A program made the translations under genes and the position numbers. The notes under the pieces were generated by a model. That model did no database searches, was not told the DNA's origin, and saw only the letters and a program-made list of their open reading frames with translations. From positions 267,648 to 331,647 of the forward strand of contig JAFUIP010000014.1 in assembly GCA_017468435.1 (NCBI GenBank): 64,000 nucleotides of DNA, in the 5' to 3' direction. Shown in pieces: positions 60,439 through 64,000 of this stretch. This stretch comes from Bacteroidales bacterium. GTDB taxonomy: Bacteria > Bacteroidota > Bacteroidia > Bacteroidales > UBA1402. Each line of letters opens with the position of its first letter. Position 1 is the stretch's first letter.

Positions 60439-61462
60439 GCTCTATGATTTGTTCATTGAAATCTTCTTCCTCTTGGTTGAGAAATTCGATTTTAAGTTTG
60501 ACATAATATATATATGGTATCAAATCTTCGAAATACGGATTATTTATCAGATGATAATAATCTTTTTCCGTGGTGATGATGATGCCTTTCTTGTCTTTGA
60601 TGCGCAAAAATTCCTGACGTATGCGAGCCACATCGCTTTTGCTATACTGATGATGATCGGAAAACTTCAACAATTTGGCCGAAGGATTCATGCTTTTCAG
60701 CCATTGTTCGAAGGGCTTAGGTGAACCAATGCCACAAAATCCCATCAGAGGACGATTCTCTGCGTTTTTGCTCTCCGAGGAGGCTTGGCAGGCGTAGAGC
60801 TCGCTGTAAGAAAGCTTGGTGAAATATACACGCTGATGCGCTTCCGGCTTCAACTTCTGCAAGATGTCGGCTTGCTGCTCGCGACTCAAGTTGGCCGGGC
60901 ACTTCGAGACGATGATGATATCGGCGCGTTTCATTCCGTCGGCGTGCTCGCGCAAATTGCCCAGCGGCAACATTCTGTCTTTGTAAATGGGACGGTTGTA
61001 ATCCATCATCAAGATGGCCAGGCTCGGCTTCACTTGTCGGTGTTGAAAAGCGTCGTCGAGCAAGACCAGTTGCGTGTCGGGAAACATGTCCAGCAGTCGG
61101 CTGATGCCGCGTTTGCGTTTTTCTTGCACGGCCACCGTTACGTCCGGAAACTTTCGATGCATCTGCAAAGGTTCGTCGCCGATGCTTTCCACAGTGCTGT
61201 GTTCATCGGCCAAGACGAATCCTTTGGTTTTGCGTTTGTATCCGCGGCTCAGAATGGCTATGCGGAACTTGTCTTTCAAAAGTCTTATCAGATATTCCGT
61301 ATGTGGCGTTTTCCCCGTGCCTCCCACCGTGAGGTTCCCTATGCAGATGACGGGCACATCGAAGAGCGCCGAAGAGCGAAGCCCTTTGTCGAAACGTCTG
61401 TTACGAAGCTTGATAATCCATCCGTACAGAAAAGATAATATCACCAATAGGCTGATTGTCAT
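60326..61462 (-). CDS. lpxK: Tetraacyldisaccharide 4'-kinase
   Basis: The 378 residues have a short N-terminal hydrophobic helix, then 'VPVICIGNLTVGGTGKTPHT' with the P-loop and 'LVLLDDAFQHRQVKPSLAIL' (catalytic DDxxQHR), both diagnostic of LpxK. It phosphorylates the 4' position of lipid A disaccharide at the inner membrane. The start overlaps the sppA stop by one base (TAATG). The last 37 codons lie within the PNP gene and read as a basic tail ('RFLQRFTRGRHYTRIRLGR'). Confidence 0.96.
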   Translation of the reverse strand: MTISLLVILSFLYGWIIKLRNRRFDKGLRSSALFDVPVICIGNLTVGGTGKTPHTEYLIRLLKDKFRIAILSRGYKRKTKGFVLADEHSTVESIGDEPLQMHRKFPDVTVAVQEKRKRGISRLLDMFPDTQLVLLDDAFQHRQVKPSLAILMMDYNRPIYKDRMLPLGNLREHADGMKRADIIIVSKCPANLSREQQADILQKLKPEAHQRVYFTKLSYSELYACQASSESKNAENRPLMGFCGIGSPKPFEQWLKSMNPSAKLLKFSDHHQYSKSDVARIRQEFLRIKDKKGIIITTEKDYYHLINNPYFEDLIPYIYYVKLKIEFLNQEEEDFNEQIIEHVRTYSTEQQVSKRFLQRFTRGRHYTRIRLGRFGQSH

Positions 61463-63234
61463 TAGTGAATGTCAAGCATATAAGGCATCAAGGCTTGAGC
61501 ACCGCAACTTCTTTGCAAGTCTTGGAGCATATTTTCGAAACGAGCTTCCATGCTGCGATTTTGCATCATGCTTTGTGCGCCGCCGCTCAATTCTTCCATC
61601 AATGAGGTGAAAGGATCTTTCTTTTCGGGATACGATACCACGCTGTATTCGCTGATGCCGGCCATGTTGGCTGCCACTTCTATGGCGTCGTCGATGTAAC
61701 CCAATTTATCAACCAGGCCCAAGCCCAAAGCTTGTTCGCCTGTCCAAACGCGACCTTCTGCCACTTTCTTGATGGCTTCGGGTGTCATGCCACGACCCAC
61801 GGCGCAACGGCTTACAAACAGTTCGTATCCTCTTTCGATATTGGCTTGCATCAAGGCTTTTTCGCCCGGCGTCATAGAGCGCATCATGTTGCCGAAGTCG
61901 CTGAAGCGGTTAGTTTTGACCATATCGTAATGGAGACCCACTTTCTGAGCCAATTTTTCTGCGTTGAAGAACATTCCGAAAATACCGATAGAACCCGTGA
62001 TGGTGGTGGGCGAAGCGATGATGCTGTCGGCGTTGCTCGAGATATAATAACCACCTGATGCGGCATAATCACCCATAGAAGCAATGACAGGTTTTACCTT
62101 TTTCAGCTCCTTGATGGCCTGGCAAATCTGTTCTGAAGCATAAGCGCTACCGCCGGGAGAATTCACACGCAGCACAACTGCCTTCACATGTTCGTCTTTG
62201 CGCAATTTTTCAAGTTCTTTTACTACAGGTGTGTAAACGATTTCTTCGCCGCTGCCCATGCCGTTGCTCTTGTCGTAGATTTGTCCGGCTGTATACAACA
62301 CCGCAATCTTGTTGGCCTGATATTTTTCGCCTTCCACAGGAATCTTATTCAATTCGCGTACGCTCACGTAATGCATGTCCTTGCTTTCTACGCCGCTTCT
62401 TTTGGCCAAAACTTCTTTCATGTCGGGAATGTAGCAAAGCGAATCGATCAAGCCCATTTCAATGACGCGTTCGGCCGTCTGCATCATAGGAAACTCGTCG
62501 ATGGCTTTGTTCAAGTCTTTCTTGCTCATGCCGCGCGAAGCCGACATATCGTCGAGCAAGTTGCTCCAAATGCAATTCATGTAAGAAACGGTCTGTTCCT
62601 TGCTGGCTTCACTCATCTTCGTGTTGATATAAGGTTCCACGGCCGATTTGTACGTGCCCACTTTGAAAATCTGAGGTTCAACGCCGATTTTTTTCAGCAC
62701 ATCGGTATAGAACACGGGCGTTGCCGACATACCATAAAGGCCCAAAGATCCTGAAGGATTCATGAAAATGGAGTCGGCCACCGAACTGATGTAGTAGGCG
62801 CCTTGTTCGCAAGTTTGTTCAATATAGGCATACACGAATTTTCCACTTTCTTTGAAGTCTTCCAAGGCCAAACGAATTTCTTCGAAACTGGCCACGCCGG
62901 CTTGCAATAATCCTGTCTTCAGGTAAATACCTTTAATGTTGTCGTTGCTCTTTGCGTGTTTGATGGCTTTCAGTATCTCATCGAGTCCGAGAGAACTATT
63001 GTCGTCTCCTCCGTTAAAAATGGCCCCGAAACTGGCGAATGGATCTTCGCTGCCGTGCTCCATCAATGAACCGTTCAGGTTCAATGTCAGAATGCTGTTT
63101 TCTTCGATACTGGGTGTTTTTTCGGTAGATGAGGCAATGCCTACCAATAAAATAATACCTAAAATACCGCCAATGATGCTGGCTAAAATGACGCCCAAAG
63201 TGGCGGCAAGAGTTGTTTTGATAAATGGTTTCAT
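61462..63234 (-). CDS. sppA: Signal peptide peptidase SppA, 67K type
   Basis: The 590 residues have an N-terminal anchor (about 8-35, glycine-rich) and two S49 peptidase domains. The first contains 'KVGTYKSAVEPYINTKMSEA' with the catalytic Lys. The second contains 'VIASMGDYAASGGYYISSNA' with the nucleophilic Ser, as in E. coli SppA. It degrades cleaved signal peptides in the inner membrane. It leads the run sppA - lpxK - PNP - thiL and has a TAACTTTG promoter box about 90 bases upstream. Confidence 0.95.
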   Translation of the reverse strand: MKPFIKTTLAATLGVILASIIGGILGIILLVGIASSTEKTPSIEENSILTLNLNGSLMEHGSEDPFASFGAIFNGGDDNSSLGLDEILKAIKHAKSNDNIKGIYLKTGLLQAGVASFEEIRLALEDFKESGKFVYAYIEQTCEQGAYYISSVADSIFMNPSGSLGLYGMSATPVFYTDVLKKIGVEPQIFKVGTYKSAVEPYINTKMSEASKEQTVSYMNCIWSNLLDDMSASRGMSKKDLNKAIDEFPMMQTAERVIEMGLIDSLCYIPDMKEVLAKRSGVESKDMHYVSVRELNKIPVEGEKYQANKIAVLYTAGQIYDKSNGMGSGEEIVYTPVVKELEKLRKDEHVKAVVLRVNSPGGSAYASEQICQAIKELKKVKPVIASMGDYAASGGYYISSNADSIIASPTTITGSIGIFGMFFNAEKLAQKVGLHYDMVKTNRFSDFGNMMRSMTPGEKALMQANIERGYELFVSRCAVGRGMTPEAIKKVAEGRVWTGEQALGLGLVDKLGYIDDAIEVAANMAGISEYSVVSYPEKKDPFTSLMEELSGGAQSMMQNRSMEARFENMLQDLQRSCGAQALMPYMLDIH

Positions 63235-63321
63235 AATGCTTATATATAATAAGGTATAAAAATTATATTAATTCCGTTCGCTTCCGTGCTTAGGCATGGA
63301 TCTCGCGATGCAAATAAAACG

Positions 63322-63329
63322 CAAAGTTA
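63322..63329 (-). promoter_or_regulatory. -7 promoter box of the sppA operon
   Basis: The minus strand reads TAACTTTG, a TAnnTTTG match. A start near 63315 gives a leader of about 80 bases before ATG 63234. Confidence 0.55.
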
Positions 63330-63907
63330 ATGATTAATGTAAAACCCTTGCTTGCGCAATAAATTATTTTTTTCGCTACGCAGCTTCCTCTCATGTTGAC
63401 TCTTCTTTGTCAAGTGATTTTTCTCGCCATTTTAAACAATCTTCCCAAAGCGCATCATCTTCCTTTTCTATATGCCGCGACACTTTTTCGGATTTTTTTC
63501 ATCTTTGTTTTCTGAGTGCGGCGACAATTTTTCTAGGTTTTTCATTGATGTTTTCGAAGTGTTATGCTGATTCCCCTTAGTTTTTCATTCTTGTTTTAGA
63601 AGATTTGCGTCATTATGATTAATCTTTCTGTTGCGATTTTCGAGAAAATGCGTCCATAATTCTATGTTCTTTGCCCGCAGTTTTCGAAGTTTTGCGTCAA
63701 TTTTTTTCGATCTAAGCCATTTTTGAGGAGAATTTCGCCTTCTCGACATCATGAAAGCGGTATTCAAAGCCGCAGATTTGAGAGCGAAAGGGGAGCAAAA
63801 GCCGAGGAGAAGCCCAAGTGGGAGGGTTTTCGGTAGTTTTGTAAACGATTGATTTATAGGCGATTTAAAAATTTTGATAAAAAATAATGAAAAAAGGTGT
63901 CAAAAAA
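63330..63907. other. AT-rich intergenic DNA without a credible gene
   Basis: About 580 bases with long T runs. Short degenerate direct repeats are visible (tgccgcgacactttttcgg near 63474 and tgcggcgacaatttttctagg near 63516, then a weaker 'tgcgtcaatttttttcg' near 63693), roughly 42 bases apart for the first two. The only ORF, a 60-codon minus-strand frame, is lysine/arginine-rich without any recognisable motif and is not accepted. Confidence 0.5.
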
Positions 63908-63969
63908 TTTGGAGGGAGAGGGAGAAAGGCAGTATTTTTGCAGCCCTTTCGGTCAAAAACGCAAAGGGC
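63908..63969 (+). promoter_or_regulatory. Strong-looking promoter and leader hairpin for a transcript leaving the window
   Basis: A -33-like TTTG (63908-63911) and a -7 box TATTTTTG (63933-63940) are separated by 21 bases. Right at the predicted start an inverted repeat GCCCTTT (63943-63949) / AAAGGGC (63963-63969) follows, and then a purine-rich G/C leader to the end. The arrangement recalls stable-RNA or highly expressed operon promoters, but the gene itself lies outside the window. Confidence 0.5.
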
Positions 63970-64000
63970 GGAGGTCTGGAGAGGCAACCGAGAGAGCCGA

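Noticed and set aside
63585..63767. 60-codon minus-strand open frame in the final intergenic stretch
   Set aside because: Lys/Arg/Asn-rich composition from AT-rich DNA, no promoter box at a fitting distance and no recognisable family.

Overview
This window is chromosomal DNA from a member of the Bacteroidetes, most likely the order Bacteroidales. Several lines support this: many genes are preceded by the phylum-type -7 promoter box TAnnTTTG instead of a -35/-10 pair; one protein ends in a type IX secretion (T9SS) sorting domain; a BlaI/M56 pair carries a TonB C-terminal domain; and the gene orders dut/TPR/DUF4292/envC-like, aroQ/O-methyltransferase/rbfA/lolE and frdCAB are familiar from that group. 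Most of the window is core housekeeping DNA. I see no transposase, phage, CRISPR array, tRNA or rRNA gene. A possible strong promoter for something beyond the edge sits in the last 100 bases.

Layout. 1-9.3 kb: a gene tail, a membrane LytTR regulator, a sodium symporter, a 67-bp tandem hairpin array, a small outer-membrane-type protein, a THUMP-like methyltransferase, a nucleoid-associated protein, prfB with its programmed +1 frameshift, and a long-chain acyl-CoA ligase. 9.4-15.3 kb: an M20 deacylase, then the minus-strand operon dut - TPR protein - DUF4292 lipoprotein - EnvC-like factor, and an FKBP lipoprotein. 15.35-27.6 kb: a regulated export locus with TolC, HlyD adaptor, FtsX-type permease, ATPase and a second FtsX-type permease, followed by an AAA ATPase, a sigma54-type (NtrC-family) response regulator and a histidine kinase. 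A near-perfect sigma54 promoter with an upstream TGTAAA-N5-TTTACA palindrome precedes tolC, so the regulator encoded at the end of the locus is the obvious candidate activator of the export genes. 27.7-35.7 kb: asd, a lamin-tail lipoprotein, a CPA2 antiporter, tcdA, lolD, queH and a TPR lipoprotein. 35.8-40.6 kb: the operon aroQ - O-methyltransferase - rbfA - lolE. Here the lolE permease runs in frame, through an internal signal-peptide-like segment, into a trypsin-like T9SS protease.

40.7-51 kb: xerD, RNase H, a THUMP rRNA methyltransferase, cysE, the fumarate reductase/succinate dehydrogenase operon frdCAB, then DUF4271 - hemD-like - rnpA - yidD - tatD. 51-64 kb: a polytopic protein, an M16 protease, an unknown 486-residue membrane protein, a BlaI/BlaR1-like pair with recognisable operator dyads, and the minus-strand run sppA - lpxK - PNP - thiL, in which lpxK and PNP overlap by 113 bases.

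The two observations most worth following are the LolE/T9SS-protease fused reading frame (35797-39207) and the sigma54-controlled ABC export locus (15355-27538). Next come the structured 67-bp repeat array (2581-2857) and the BlaI operator region (56283-56354). All functional calls are from reading translated sequence and motifs by eye; no database search was run.
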